64,000 bases of DNA from Sphaerisporangium krabiense (GTDB taxonomy: Bacteria > Actinomycetota > Actinomycetes > Streptosporangiales > Streptosporangiaceae), in the NCBI RefSeq assembly GCF_014200435.1, contig NZ_JACHBR010000001.1, positions 2,046,001 through 2,110,000 of the forward strand, in the 5' to 3' direction. The position numbers and the translations under genes are program-made. Positions 9,238-18,031 of this stretch are shown in pieces (position 1 is the stretch's first letter; every line of letters begins with the position of its first letter). The notes below the pieces were generated by a model, which did no database searches, was not told the DNA's origin, and saw nothing but the letters and a program-made list of their open reading frames with translations.

Positions 9238-10055
9238 CGGGACGTCCCGTCCCCGTGGCCGGCGAACAGCTTCTCCGACAGCTCATCGCAGATGGCGTGG
9301 AAGGCCGCGTCGTGCAGGATCTCGGGCGTGCGCGGCCGCGGCAGGTCGACGCGGACGACGTCCAGGATCGTTCCAGGGCGCGGCGACATCAGGACCACGG
9401 TGTCGGAGAGCAGCACGGCCTCGGAGATGCCGTGGGTGACCAGCACGGTGGTCGTGCCGCGCTCGGCCCAGATGCGCTGCAGTTCGAAGTTGAGCCGCTG
9501 GCGGGTCAGGTCGTCCAGCGCTCCGAACGGTTCGTCGAGGAGCAGCAGGTCGGGATGGGTGACCAGGGACCGGGCGAGCGACACCCGCTGGCGCATGCCC
9601 CCGGACAACTGCGACGGCCTGGCCTTCTCGAACCCGCTGAGGCCGACGAGCCGGATCAGTTCGGCGACCGTGTCGCCGTCGCGGCGGCCGGCCACCTCCA
9701 GCGGGAGCCGGATGTTGGCCTCCACGCTGCGCCACGGCAGCAGGCCGGCGTCCTGGAAGGCGATGCCGACGCCGTGCCCCTCCCGCAGCTCCCGGGGGGT
9801 GCGGCCGTGGACGGTGACCGTCCCGCCGCTGGGGGTCTCCAGGTCGGCCAGCACCCGCAGGACCGTGGACTTGCCGCATCCCGACGGCCCCAGCAGCCCG
9901 ACGAACTCGCCGCGCCGGGACTCGAACGAGAAGTCGCGGAGCGCCTCGACCGACGCCCCCTTGTCCACGAAGGTCTTGGTCAGGCCCTGGGTGCGGATGC
10001 CTTCGGACGCGCGCGTGTCCGCCGTGGCGTCGCCGGTCGCCGCCGTTTCGAGCAC
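9234..10055 (-). CDS. ABC transporter ATPase (NitT/TauT type)
   Basis: Nucleotide-binding subunit of the importer. It has Walker [11 protein letters not shown]-loop FQDAGLLPW, signature LSGGMRQR, Walker [14 protein letters not shown] and switch His in VTHGISEA, all as in SsuB/TauB. I prefer the GTG at 10055 because GAGGAGA lies six bases upstream. A GTG at 10088 would give the usual four-base overlap with the substrate-binding gene and 11 more residues, but it has no good ribosome site. It would couple ATP hydrolysis to uptake through the fused permease downstream. Confidence 0.88.
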   Translation of the reverse strand: MLETAATGDATADTRASEGIRTQGLTKTFVDKGASVEALRDFSFESRRGEFVGLLGPSGCGKSTVLRVLADLETPSGGTVTVHGRTPRELREGHGVGIAFQDAGLLPWRSVEANIRLPLEVAGRRDGDTVAELIRLVGLSGFEKARPSQLSGGMRQRVSLARSLVTHPDLLLLDEPFGALDDLTRQRLNFELQRIWAERGTTTVLVTHGISEAVLLSDTVVLMSPRPGTILDVVRVDLPRPRTPEILHDAAFHAICDELSEKLFAGHGDGTSR

Positions 10056-10084
10056 TGTTCTCTCCTCAGATCCGGTGCGGCCGG

Positions 10085-11122
10085 TCACCCGAGCAGCTCG
10101 TTCGTGAACAACGACGCGTCGAGCTTGATCCCGATGCTGCTCAGGCTCGTGATCGTCTCCTGGATGAGGGCGTCGGACATCCAGAAGAGGCCCTTGCCGC
10201 CGGCGGCGTCGTCGCCGGTGACGTACGGCGCGATGGCGTCGAGCGACTTGATCTGCTCGTCGAGCTTCAGGCCGAGGTCGGCGCCGTACTTCTTGATGAT
10301 GACGTCGGCGCCGTGCTTGTGGTCGCGCAGCGCCGCCTCCCAGCCCTGCCTGCTGCCGGCCATGAACTTGCGGGCGTTCTCGCGGGCGGCGGGGTCGTCC
10401 AGCGTCTGCTGGGAGACGAAGAAGACGCTCTGCATGCGGTTGAACCCGTAGTCGGCCAGCGGCATCACGTGCGTCTCCACCCCGCGCAGCGCCAGCGACA
10501 CCGGCTGGTTGGAGGCGAAACCCCAGATGGCGTCGACCTCGCGGGCGGCGAGGGGAGCCGGGTCGAACTGGATCGGGACGAGCGTGACCTTACTGACGTC
10601 CACGCCGTTGCGCTTCATGAACACGAGCGCGGTGTTCTTGCCGGCCAGCGTGATGCCGAGCTTCTTGCCCTCGATCTCCTTCGGGCTCTTGACGGGCTTG
10701 TCCGCCAGCGAGATCCAGCACTCGGGGCTCTTCTGCAGCCCCGCGCCGACGATCCTCAGCTTCGAGCCGCGGGCGACGGCGGTGGCGACGTTCTCCGGGA
10801 TCGCCTCGACGCCGACGTTGACGCGGTTGGTGGTGACCATGGGGACGACCGCGGAGTTCGGCCCGCCCGGGAGGACGTCGACGGTGAGGCCCTGCTTGGT
10901 GTAGAAGCCGTCGTTGACGCCGACGAAGACGCCCGCGTACTCCACGTTCGGGATCCAGGCCAGTTTCACCGAGAGCCGGCTCGGCGAGGCGGCGGTCTCG
11001 CCGCTGCCGCACCCGGACAGCCAGGTGACCGCCGAGCCGGCCGCCACGACGGCCGCGCCTCGGCCGCCGATGCGGAGGAAGGAACGCCGGCCCATGCCGG
11101 GCCGGACAGAGGTACGAGTCAT
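10085..11122 (-). CDS. ABC substrate-binding lipoprotein, NMT1/THI5-like
   Basis: A 345-residue periplasmic-type binding protein. The N-terminus carries a Tat motif ([10 protein letters not shown]) followed by a hydrophobic run and a lipobox LSGC, so it is probably exported folded by Tat and lipid-anchored outside the membrane. The body begins [20 protein letters not shown], characteristic of the NMT1/THI5-like group (ThiY, RibY, pyrimidine and riboflavin precursors). The ATG has a GGGAG site six bases upstream. The genomic company suggests a nucleobase, nucleoside or pyrimidine-like ligand; this is inference. Confidence 0.87.
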   Translation of the reverse strand: MTRTSVRPGMGRRSFLRIGGRGAAVVAAGSAVTWLSGCGSGETAASPSRLSVKLAWIPNVEYAGVFVGVNDGFYTKQGLTVDVLPGGPNSAVVPMVTTNRVNVGVEAIPENVATAVARGSKLRIVGAGLQKSPECWISLADKPVKSPKEIEGKKLGITLAGKNTALVFMKRNGVDVSKVTLVPIQFDPAPLAAREVDAIWGFASNQPVSLALRGVETHVMPLADYGFNRMQSVFFVSQQTLDDPAARENARKFMAGSRQGWEAALRDHKHGADVIIKKYGADLGLKLDEQIKSLDAIAPYVTGDDAAGGKGLFWMSDALIQETITSLSSIGIKLDASLFTNELLG

Positions 11123-11177
11123 TCGTGCTCCCGAGAACGCGGTCGTCGTGATCGCCGTGGTGATTGGAGTGAGCGCT

Positions 11178-11924
11178 CTACGCGAGATCGATTTCCGCGA
11201 GCAGCGTGTGGATGAGATGAGCGTTGCCGCTGTTGGCGAATTGCTCGGTTTCACGGATCATTCCGTCGAGATGCACGACCATGAACCGCTCGGCGCCGTC
11301 CGCGTCCCGGTCTGAGATGCTCGCGACGATGTCACGGTGCTCCTGGTCCCAGCGGACCAGCGCATCCTGCCTGATTCCGATCATGATGAGCAGGCGTTCC
11401 AGCGGGTCGAGGCGCTCGTCGAAGAGCGTCGTGCTGATCGCCTGAACCTGCTTGTTGTGCGAGGCCTGGCCGATCGTCTTGTGAAAGGCGACCCGCTCCT
11501 GCAGGCGCGCGGAGCCGCTCGCCTCGACCATCGCGCGCAGGTGGGCCACCTCCTCCGGGCGTGCCCGGAGCGCGGCGGCCCGCGCGGCCTCCCGTTCGAT
11601 CCCCCGGCGGCAGGCCAGGTGGTCGACCAGGTCGTGGACGTCGCGCAGGCTGAGCGCGTCGGCGAACGACGACGCCCTGTGGCTGTCCAGCCGCTGGTTG
11701 GCCGCGACACGTCGGCCCTCCTCGGTGAGGACCCTGCCCTTCTTCCCCAGCGACCGGGTGAGGGCCCGTTCGTCGAGGTCGGTGAGCAGCCGGCTGACGG
11801 TCGACTCGCTGATGTCGAATCCGTGCTCACGGAGATGCCGGGTGGCGGCGCGCGCCCCCACCGGGCCCGCATGGGAGTTCATGATCGCCAGAAGCGCGGA
11901 CTCCATCGCCGGCGTGTGCCGCAC
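11178..11924 (-). CDS. FCD-domain transcriptional regulator with HTH_12-type N-terminus
   Basis: About 248 residues. The C-terminal 150 residues match the FCD ligand domain of FadR-type GntR regulators: GIEREAARAAALRA, the metal-site-like FHKTIGQASHN, and EHRDIVASISDRDADGAERF. The N-terminus is not a GntR winged helix. ALLAIMNSHAGPVGARAATR, then ISESTVSRLLTDLDE and GRVLTEEGRR, resemble the RNase R/NrpR-type winged helix (HTH_12). The GTG at 11924 follows AGGAGG with a short four-base gap; an ATG six codons in is an alternative. It lies upstream of the importer operon and diverges from uridine phosphorylase, so it probably senses a nucleobase-related ligand. Confidence 0.78.
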   Translation of the reverse strand: MRHTPAMESALLAIMNSHAGPVGARAATRHLREHGFDISESTVSRLLTDLDERALTRSLGKKGRVLTEEGRRVAANQRLDSHRASSFADALSLRDVHDLVDHLACRRGIEREAARAAALRARPEEVAHLRAMVEASGSARLQERVAFHKTIGQASHNKQVQAISTTLFDERLDPLERLLIMIGIRQDALVRWDQEHRDIVASISDRDADGAERFMVVHLDGMIRETEQFANSGNAHLIHTLLAEIDLA

Positions 11925-11996
11925 GGTTCCTCCTCGTCGTCGAGACCTTGTGTCGTCGAGACCGTAGCCGGAACCGTAGAAGTCCGATGAATGTAT

Positions 11997-12018
11997 GTCA
12001 ATAGTGACGAACATTGAC
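11997..12018. promoter_or_regulatory. Inverted repeat GTCAAT-N10-ATTGAC in divergent promoter
   Basis: A perfect 6-bp inverted repeat separated by 10 bases lies between the FCD regulator and uridine phosphorylase starts. The right arm (TTGACT, 12014-12019) could also serve as a -35 box for the rightward gene. A further AATTGAC copy occurs at 12042-12048. Its position and symmetry suggest an autoregulatory operator of the FCD protein. Confidence 0.45.
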
Positions 12019-12064
12019 TAGATATGACACTCTAGCGTCGCAATTGACGGATGGAAGGAGTCGG

Positions 12065-12868
12065 ATGAGCACCGACAAGCTGGCCCACCACCTGCACCTG
12101 CGCGCCGGGGACGTGGGGAGGTACGCCCTGCTGCCCAGCAACCCCGACCACGTGGCGGCGATCGCCGCGCTCCTGGACGACGCGGAGTTCGTGGCGCGCA
12201 ACCGGGAGTTCGAGACCTGGCGCGGCACGGTGGCCGGCGAGCCGGTCGTCGTCACCTCCACCGGCGTGGGCGGCCCCTCCACGGCACTGGCCGTGGAGGA
12301 ACTGGCCGCGCTCGGGGTCGGCACGATGCTCCGGGTGGGGGTCTCCGGCTCGATGCGGTCCGACACGGTGAACGGCGAGCTGGCCGTGCTCACCGGCGCG
12401 ATCCGCGACGAGGGCACGACGCGGCAGTACCTGCCGGTCGAGTTCCCCGCGATCGCGTCCATCGACGTGGTGCTCGCGCTGCGCGGCGCCGCGGCCCGCG
12501 CGGGCGTGCCGTACCGGTGCGGGACCGCGCACACCAAGGACTCCTACTACGGCGAGATGGAGCCCGAGCGGATGCCGCTCGCGGCCCATCTGACCGAGCG
12601 CTTCGAGACCTGGCGGCGCGGCGGGGCCATCTGCTCCGAGATGGAGACGGCGGCGGTGTTCGTCGTCGGCGCGGTCCTCGGCGTGCGCGCGGGCAGCGTC
12701 GTGATGATGTGGAGCCAGGAGGCCATGGCCACCGGCGCCGCCCCCTCGACGGACCCGCTGTTCGCCACCGCCGTCGACGCGATACGCGCGCTGGTCGCGG
12801 CGGACACCGGGGACAGCCGGGACACGGCCGACGCCGAGCCGGCCGCGCGGCCCGTCCTCGGGGTGTGA
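12065..12868 (+). CDS. udp: Uridine phosphorylase
   Basis: A 267-residue nucleoside phosphorylase. The family signature STGVGGPSTALAVEEL (about residues 73-88) is nearly exact for the PNP/UDP family, and RVGVSGSM and the active-site SEMETAAVF segment favour uridine phosphorylase. It converts uridine and phosphate to uracil and ribose 1-phosphate. The ATG at 12065 follows AAGGAG. The gene is divergent from the FCD regulator, with a palindrome between them, and its stop overlaps the exporter start (TGATG), so these two genes form a short operon. Confidence 0.88.
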   Translation: MSTDKLAHHLHLRAGDVGRYALLPSNPDHVAAIAALLDDAEFVARNREFETWRGTVAGEPVVVTSTGVGGPSTALAVEELAALGVGTMLRVGVSGSMRSDTVNGELAVLTGAIRDEGTTRQYLPVEFPAIASIDVVLALRGAAARAGVPYRCGTAHTKDSYYGEMEPERMPLAAHLTERFETWRRGGAICSEMETAAVFVVGAVLGVRAGSVVMMWSQEAMATGAAPSTDPLFATAVDAIRALVAADTGDSRDTADAEPAARPVLGV

Positions 12869-14139
12869 TGAACCACCGCCACAGCACCCACGGGGACGCG
12901 AGGGCGCCCGCGACGTCGCCGCCCGGTCACGCGCCGGGCAGGCGGCGGGCGCTCGGCATGCTGGCCGGGGTCGTGCTCGTCGCCCTGAACCTGCGCGTCG
13001 CGGTGACGAGCCTCGGCGCCGTGCTCGACCAGGCGCGCGCCGACCTCGCCATGTCGGCCGTCGCCGCGTCCACCGCGGCGGCGCTGCCGGTCGTGTGCTT
13101 CGGCGGCGTCGCGCTGGCCGTGCCGTGGCTCATCCGGCGCGTGGGCGCGATGGCCGGGCTCGGCGTCACGGTCGGGCTGCTCCTGGCCGGCCTGCTGGTC
13201 CGGGTCACCGGGGGCGAGATCACCTTGCTGACCGGCACGTTCGTCGCCTGCGCCGGCATCGCGGGCGCGAACGTGCTCATCCCCGTGATCGTCAAGATGG
13301 AGTTCCCGGCGCGCGTCGGCGAGGTGACCGGCGCGTACAGCGCGGCCATGTCCGCCGGGGCCGCGATCGGCGCCGCCGCGACCGTGCCGGCCGGGGACGT
13401 CCTCGGCGGCTGGCGGGGCGGCCTCGCCGTCTGGTCCGTGCTCGCCGCCGCCGCCCTGGCGGTCTGGCTGCCCCGCACCCGGCGCGGCGCCGCGCCGGCC
13501 GAGCCCCGCGCCCGGACGACCGCGCTGACGCGCAGCCCGGTCGCCTGGACGGTGACGTTGCTGTTCGCGACGCAGTCGCTGCTCGCGTTCGTCGTGATGG
13601 CGTGGCTGCCGACCATCTACCTGGACATCGGCTACACGCCGGGAGAGGCCGGCACGCTGCTGGCCGTCGCCCTGGTCGTCGGGGTGCCCGTGTACTTCGC
13701 CGTGCCGATCCTGGCCGCGCGCATGCGGCGCCAGGGGGCGCTCGGCGTGGGCATGACCGCCGTCCACATCGCCGGCCTGCTCGGCCTCCTGCTCCGTCCC
13801 GAATCGGTCCCCTGGCTGTGGGCGCTGTTCATCGGCGTCGGCGGGGGCGTGTTCCCGCTGACGCTGGCGCTGTTCAGCATGCGCACGCGCACGGCGGAGG
13901 ACACGGCGGCCCTGTCGGCGATGGCGCAGAGCGTCGGCTACCTGCTGGCCGCGTTCGGTCCCTTCACCGTCGGCCTGCTCCGCGAGGCCACCGGATCCTG
14001 GTCCGTGCCCGTGTCGCTCCTGGTGGCGATCTGCGTCGCGCAGGCGGCCCTCTGCCTCGGCGCGGGGAGGCCGCGCTTCGTGGAGCGGGGCGCGAGGGCC
14101 GCCGTGCCGGTCAGCGATGGCCGCCGGCGGGGTGCCTGA
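12868..14139 (+). CDS. MFS transporter, CynX/NimT family
   Basis: A 423-residue membrane protein with about 12 hydrophobic segments. The opening ALNLRVAVTSLGAVLDQAR is typical of the CynX/NimT (COG2807) branch of the major facilitator superfamily, which includes cyanate and 2-nitroimidazole transporters. The ATG shares its first base with the uridine phosphorylase stop, so translation is probably coupled. It may move a nucleobase or a small anion or toxic analogue; the direction is not evident. The last 29 bases overlap the convergent metallo-hydrolase gene. Confidence 0.85.
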   Translation: MNHRHSTHGDARAPATSPPGHAPGRRRALGMLAGVVLVALNLRVAVTSLGAVLDQARADLAMSAVAASTAAALPVVCFGGVALAVPWLIRRVGAMAGLGVTVGLLLAGLLVRVTGGEITLLTGTFVACAGIAGANVLIPVIVKMEFPARVGEVTGAYSAAMSAGAAIGAAATVPAGDVLGGWRGGLAVWSVLAAAALAVWLPRTRRGAAPAEPRARTTALTRSPVAWTVTLLFATQSLLAFVVMAWLPTIYLDIGYTPGEAGTLLAVALVVGVPVYFAVPILAARMRRQGALGVGMTAVHIAGLLGLLLRPESVPWLWALFIGVGGGVFPLTLALFSMRTRTAEDTAALSAMAQSVGYLLAAFGPFTVGLLREATGSWSVPVSLLVAICVAQAALCLGAGRPRFVERGARAAVPVSDGRRRGA

Positions 14140-14971
14140 TGGCGTTGTGCACGATCTGGTCGTGGCCGGGGACCAGGCGGGCGCGCAGCCGTCTGGCCTC
14201 GCTGAGCAGGCGTTCGAGGGAGTCCTCCGCCGCCTTCTCGTCGGCGGCGGTCCCCCCGGCACAGGAGCCGGGGGGAACCCTGTCATGGAAGTTCTGCGCG
14301 AGGTCGGCGGCGTCCATGGCGAAGAGCCACGTGCCCGTCTCGGGGAGGTCGACGCGGTAGGACATGTGCCCGGGGGTGTGTCCCGGGGTGGCCACGGCCC
14401 ACACCCCCGGCGCCAGCTCGGCGTCGCCGTCGAGGAGCCGCCAGGCGACCTCGTGCTCCCAGTCCTGCCGCCGGTAGCCGTCGTCCAGCGTCGGCACGCC
14501 GCTCCTGGCGAACTCCAGCTCGGCGCGCTGGATGGCCACCGGCACCCCGGCCGCGGCCAGGGTCGGCACGCCGCCCGAGTGGTCCAGGTGCATGTGGCTC
14601 ACGCAGGCGAGCGAGATGTCGCCGGGGCGCAGCCCGACGCCGGCGAGCGCCCGCTCCAGCGGGTCGCCCGGCAGTCCCCAGTTCCAGCGCCCCGTCACGG
14701 GAGGAGCGGGGTACAGGTGCCATTCGGTCTCGGCGGGGTCGGCACCGTAGGCGTCGGCGGCCGCCGCGTACGCCCGCTGGTTGGCCTCGTCCTCCAGGGC
14801 CGCGCGGCCCATCCCGGTGTCGAGGAGCACCCAGCCGGTCTCGGTCTCGACGACGACGCCGGTCAGCGGCTCCCAGTACAGGACCCCGGAGCCGCCGCGC
14901 ATGGACAGCCCCTTGGTCACCCGTTCCGCGCCGTACTGCAGCGAGTACATGCGGCGTGCCTGCGATGTCAT
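14111..14971 (-). CDS. Metallo-beta-lactamase-fold hydrolase (lactonase-like)
   Basis: A 286-residue MBL-fold enzyme. The metal motif SHMHLDHSGG (HxHxDH) lies near residue 125, followed by the His ligand in ATPGHTPGHMS, an Asp in FAMDAADL and a terminal PGHD. The layout resembles N-acyl-homoserine lactonases (AttM/AiiA group) and related lactonases. The ATG is four bases after the stop of the NCS1 permease gene. With that permease it may hydrolyse an imported cyclic compound; lactone or cyclic amide hydrolysis is inference. Its 3' end overlaps the convergent MFS gene. Confidence 0.8.
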   Translation of the reverse strand: MTSQARRMYSLQYGAERVTKGLSMRGGSGVLYWEPLTGVVVETETGWVLLDTGMGRAALEDEANQRAYAAAADAYGADPAETEWHLYPAPPVTGRWNWGLPGDPLERALAGVGLRPGDISLACVSHMHLDHSGGVPTLAAAGVPVAIQRAELEFARSGVPTLDDGYRRQDWEHEVAWRLLDGDAELAPGVWAVATPGHTPGHMSYRVDLPETGTWLFAMDAADLAQNFHDRVPPGSCAGGTAADEKAAEDSLERLLSEARRLRARLVPGHDQIVHNAIRHPAGGHR

Positions 14972-14975
14972 CGGA

Positions 14976-16385
14976 TCACACCCTGTCGAGCACGTGCCGG
15001 GGACGCCGGGCGCTCCGGCGTCCCATCAGCAGGAGGTAGACGGCGCCGGTGACGACGGTGCCCGGGATCCAGGACAGGTCCGCGCCGCCGAGCGCCTCGG
15101 ACAGCGGGCCGGTGTACCAGGTGTTGCCGACCAGCGGGATCGAGGCGAGGACGCCGACGACATAGGACAGGATCGCCTTCCACGCGATGCCCTTCCACGT
15201 CCAGGTGGCGGAGTCCTCGTAGTACGGGCCGCGCGGCTCGAAGAACGCGTTCACGTCGTAGTCGCCGTGGCGGACCAGGTAGTAGTCGATCAGGTTGACG
15301 GCTCCCCAGGGGACGAACCCGAGCATCAGGAAGGAGAGGAAGTTGCTGAGGTTCGTCACGAAGTTGTCCGACGCCCACATCGCGACGGCGAGCCCGATGA
15401 GGAACGTCGGGAGCAGCATCACGACCCGGAACGTGACCGACGCCTTCACCTTGACCGCGGAGCTCACCGCGGTGATCAGGTTGAGCATGCCGCCGTAGAG
15501 GTTGAGGGCGTTGTTCCCGCCGATGGCCGCGGCGCCGACGATGAGGACCACGAAGGTCAGCGGGCCGTCGCCGAGGACGGCGCGGACCGCGGCCATGGAG
15601 TCCAGGTCCTTGAACTGCACGGCGAGGAAGGCCCCGACCAGCCCGGCGGCGAAGTATCCGGTGGTCGCGCCGAGGAAGGTCCAGCCGAAAGTGGACCTGG
15701 CGGGGGTGTCCTCGGGCAGGTAGCGCGAGTAGTCCGAGACGTACGGCGCGTAGGTGAGCAGGAAGGTGGCGACCAGGCCGATCGCGGTCAGGAACGGCCC
15801 CCAGGAGAAGCCGCCGAGCGACCAGTCGAGCCCGCCGTGCCGGATGCTCGCCACCGCGACGATGAGCACGCTGATGGACAGCGGCCAGACGGCGAGCCGG
15901 GCGGCCAGGTGGATGACGCGGTACCCGATCAGCGCCAGGCCGATGCTGATCAGCGAGACCAGGACGGTGGCGACCCCGGGCGTGGCCGCGGGGACGGCGG
16001 CGGTGAGCGCCTGGCCGCCGATGATGGCGGTGACCACGAAGAACCCGCCGTACAGCAGCGCGGCCAGGACGACGGGGAGCAGCGCGCCGTAGTAGCCGAA
16101 CTGGCCGCGGCTCTGGATGAGCTGGGGCACACCGAGCCTGGAGCCCTGCGCCGAGTGCAGGGCCATGAACGCCCCGCCGACGACGTTGCCGACCACCAGG
16201 GCGATGACCGCCCACAGCAGGTTGTTGCCCACGATGACGGCGAGGGCGCCGAAGACGAACTGGCCGATGCTCAGGTTGGCCGAGCACCAGACGGCGAAGA
16301 GGTCGCGGGCCTTGCCGTGGCGTTCGGATGGGGCGACGACGTCGATGTGGTGGACTTCCACACCGCGGCTCTTTCCTTCGCTCAT
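14976..16385 (-). CDS. NCS1-family nucleobase permease (cytosine/purine type)
   Basis: A 469-residue transporter with about 12 membrane segments. Early features FAVWCSANLSIGQFVFGALA and GSRLGVPQLIQSRGQFGYYG match the cytosine/purine/uracil/thiamine/allantoin permease family (CodB, PucI). A late motif, WGAVNLIDYYLVRHGDYDVN, is also family-typical. It imports nucleobases or hydantoin- or allantoin-like compounds by cation symport. It leads a two-gene unit with the MBL-fold hydrolase, consistent with import followed by ring opening. The start ATG has a GGAA element upstream. Confidence 0.87.
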   Translation of the reverse strand: MSEGKSRGVEVHHIDVVAPSERHGKARDLFAVWCSANLSIGQFVFGALAVIVGNNLLWAVIALVVGNVVGGAFMALHSAQGSRLGVPQLIQSRGQFGYYGALLPVVLAALLYGGFFVVTAIIGGQALTAAVPAATPGVATVLVSLISIGLALIGYRVIHLAARLAVWPLSISVLIVAVASIRHGGLDWSLGGFSWGPFLTAIGLVATFLLTYAPYVSDYSRYLPEDTPARSTFGWTFLGATTGYFAAGLVGAFLAVQFKDLDSMAAVRAVLGDGPLTFVVLIVGAAAIGGNNALNLYGGMLNLITAVSSAVKVKASVTFRVVMLLPTFLIGLAVAMWASDNFVTNLSNFLSFLMLGFVPWGAVNLIDYYLVRHGDYDVNAFFEPRGPYYEDSATWTWKGIAWKAILSYVVGVLASIPLVGNTWYTGPLSEALGGADLSWIPGTVVTGAVYLLLMGRRSARRPRHVLDRV

Positions 16386-16593
16386 ATGATCACATTCCTT
16401 GGGGGTGGGGCGAGGCGAGGAGCGACGACCTGGCGGGCGGGAGAGGATGCCCGGGGGCGCGCGCCACCGGGGTCGTCAGCCTGGGTGGCACGTGGGCGGG
16501 GACGGGAGGAGCCGGGGGCGGGTCATGCGTCCTCGCCCCACAGCAGGACGTTCAGGAACTGGTGCAGCCGCTCGGTCTCCGGCCGGCGCAGGA

Positions 16594-17316
16594 TCACGCC
16601 GGGCGGGCCGTCTCGACGATCTGGCCGCCGTCGATGAAGACGGCGCGGTCGGCGACGCGCCGGGCGAAGCCCATCTCGTGGGTGACGATCATCATCGTCA
16701 TGCCCTCGGCGGCCAGCTCGCGCATGGTGTCGAGCACCTCGGCGCGCAGTTCGGGGTCGAGGGCGGAGGTCGGCTCGTCGAACAGCATGATCTTGGGGTT
16801 CATGGCCAGCGCGCGGGCGATCGCCACCCGCTGCTGCTGTCCGCCGGAGAGCTGGCGCGGCTTGGCGTCCGCCTTGTGCTCCAGGCCGACCTTGGCCAGC
16901 ATCCGGCGGGCGGTCTCCTCCGCCTCGCGCGCGGACTTGCGCTGGACGGTGCGCTGGCCCTCGATGACGTTGGCGAGCACGGTCATGTGCGGGAAGAGGT
17001 TGAACTGCTGGAAGACCATGCCGATGTCCCGCCGGATGCGGTCCAGCCGGGCGCCCTTGGCGTTGATCTGCTGTCCGAGGACGTGCACCTCTCCGCTGGT
17101 GGGGGTCTCCAGCAGGTTGACGCAGCGCAGCAGGGTGCTCTTGCCGGAGCCGCTCGGGCCGATGATCGTGACGACCTCGCCCTCGCGGACGTCGAGGTCG
17201 ACGCCGCGCAGCACCTCGTTGTCGCCGAACCGCTTGTGCAGGTTCCTGATCCGGATCAGCGGCGGCCGTCCCGTCTCGCTTCCGGCGCCGCGCCGGGCCG
17301 TCTCCGTCTCAGACAT
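16594..17316 (-). CDS. Polar amino-acid ABC ATPase, apparently frameshifted near its 3' end
   Basis: A GlnQ/HisP-type ATPase as read, 240 residues: Walker [11 protein letters not shown]-loop [10 protein letters not shown], signature LSGGQQQR, Walker [14 protein letters not shown], His switch VTHEMGFA. Translation stops at ETARPA, short of the usual C-terminus. A +1 base in the GGGCGGGCC run near 16601-16609 would change this to [20 protein letters not shown] and run on to a stop at 16523-16525, giving about 264 residues with the normal ending. So the true gene is probably 16523-17316, with a one-base deletion or sequencing error. The start overlaps the permease stop by 8 bases. Confidence 0.85.
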   Translation of the reverse strand: MSETETARRGAGSETGRPPLIRIRNLHKRFGDNEVLRGVDLDVREGEVVTIIGPSGSGKSTLLRCVNLLETPTSGEVHVLGQQINAKGARLDRIRRDIGMVFQQFNLFPHMTVLANVIEGQRTVQRKSAREAEETARRMLAKVGLEHKADAKPRQLSGGQQQRVAIARALAMNPKIMLFDEPTSALDPELRAEVLDTMRELAAEGMTMMIVTHEMGFARRVADRAVFIDGGQIVETARPA

Positions 17317-17974
17317 GGATGTTGTGCCTTCGGTTCAGCCGCTCGGCGTACGCGGCGAGCGGCAGGTTGATCACCAGGTAGAAGAGAGAGATGAAGAGGA
17401 GGACCTCGATCTGGCGGAAGGTCCGGGCGCCGACGGTCTGGGCGGTGTTGAACAGGTCGGCGACGCCGATGACCGACACCAGGCTGGTGTCCTTGGTGAG
17501 ACCGATGAGCATGCTGCCGATCGGGGGGAGCATGCGCCGGATCGCTTGAGGATAGATGACGCGGCGCAGTGTCTGGAGGCGCGTCATGCCCATGGCGTCG
17601 GCGGCCTCCCACTGCCCTCTGTCCAGGCTGAGCACCCCGGCCCGGAAGATCTCCGAGAAGAACGCGCCGTAGTTGAGGCTGAGCGCGATGACGCCGCTGG
17701 TGAACGCGGGCACCTGGACCGCGAACAGCATCGGGAGCAGGAAGAAGACCGCGACGATCTGGAACAGGACGGGGGTGAGCCGGAAGAAGTCCACATAGAC
17801 CCGGGCCGGGACGCGCAGCCACGCGTGCCTGGACATCAGCATCTGCCCGGTGATCAGTCCGATCACCATGGACAGGATCGCGGCCCACAGGAGGATCTGC
17901 ACGGTGAGCGCGGCAGCGCGAGCGAAAACGGGCAACGTGTCGGGGACCCAGGCGAAGTCGAACTCATAGCTCAT
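17309..17974 (-). CDS. Polar amino-acid ABC permease (HisMQ/GlnP family)
   Basis: A 221-residue membrane protein with about five hydrophobic segments. The coupling motif [20 protein letters not shown] is the family EAA loop, and [14 protein letters not shown] is the usual RGTP-like element in altered form. It forms the channel of the importer with the ATPase downstream and the lipoprotein upstream. Only one permease gene is present, so it would homodimerise. Confidence 0.87.
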   Translation of the reverse strand: MSYEFDFAWVPDTLPVFARAAALTVQILLWAAILSMVIGLITGQMLMSRHAWLRVPARVYVDFFRLTPVLFQIVAVFFLLPMLFAVQVPAFTSGVIALSLNYGAFFSEIFRAGVLSLDRGQWEAADAMGMTRLQTLRRVIYPQAIRRMLPPIGSMLIGLTKDTSLVSVIGVADLFNTAQTVGARTFRQIEVLLFISLFYLVINLPLAAYAERLNRRHNIHV

Positions 17975-18031
17975 CGGAATCTGCCCTCGTTCTCCGTGCG
18001 CCGTCCTGAGTGACGCCGGGATGTCGTACGG

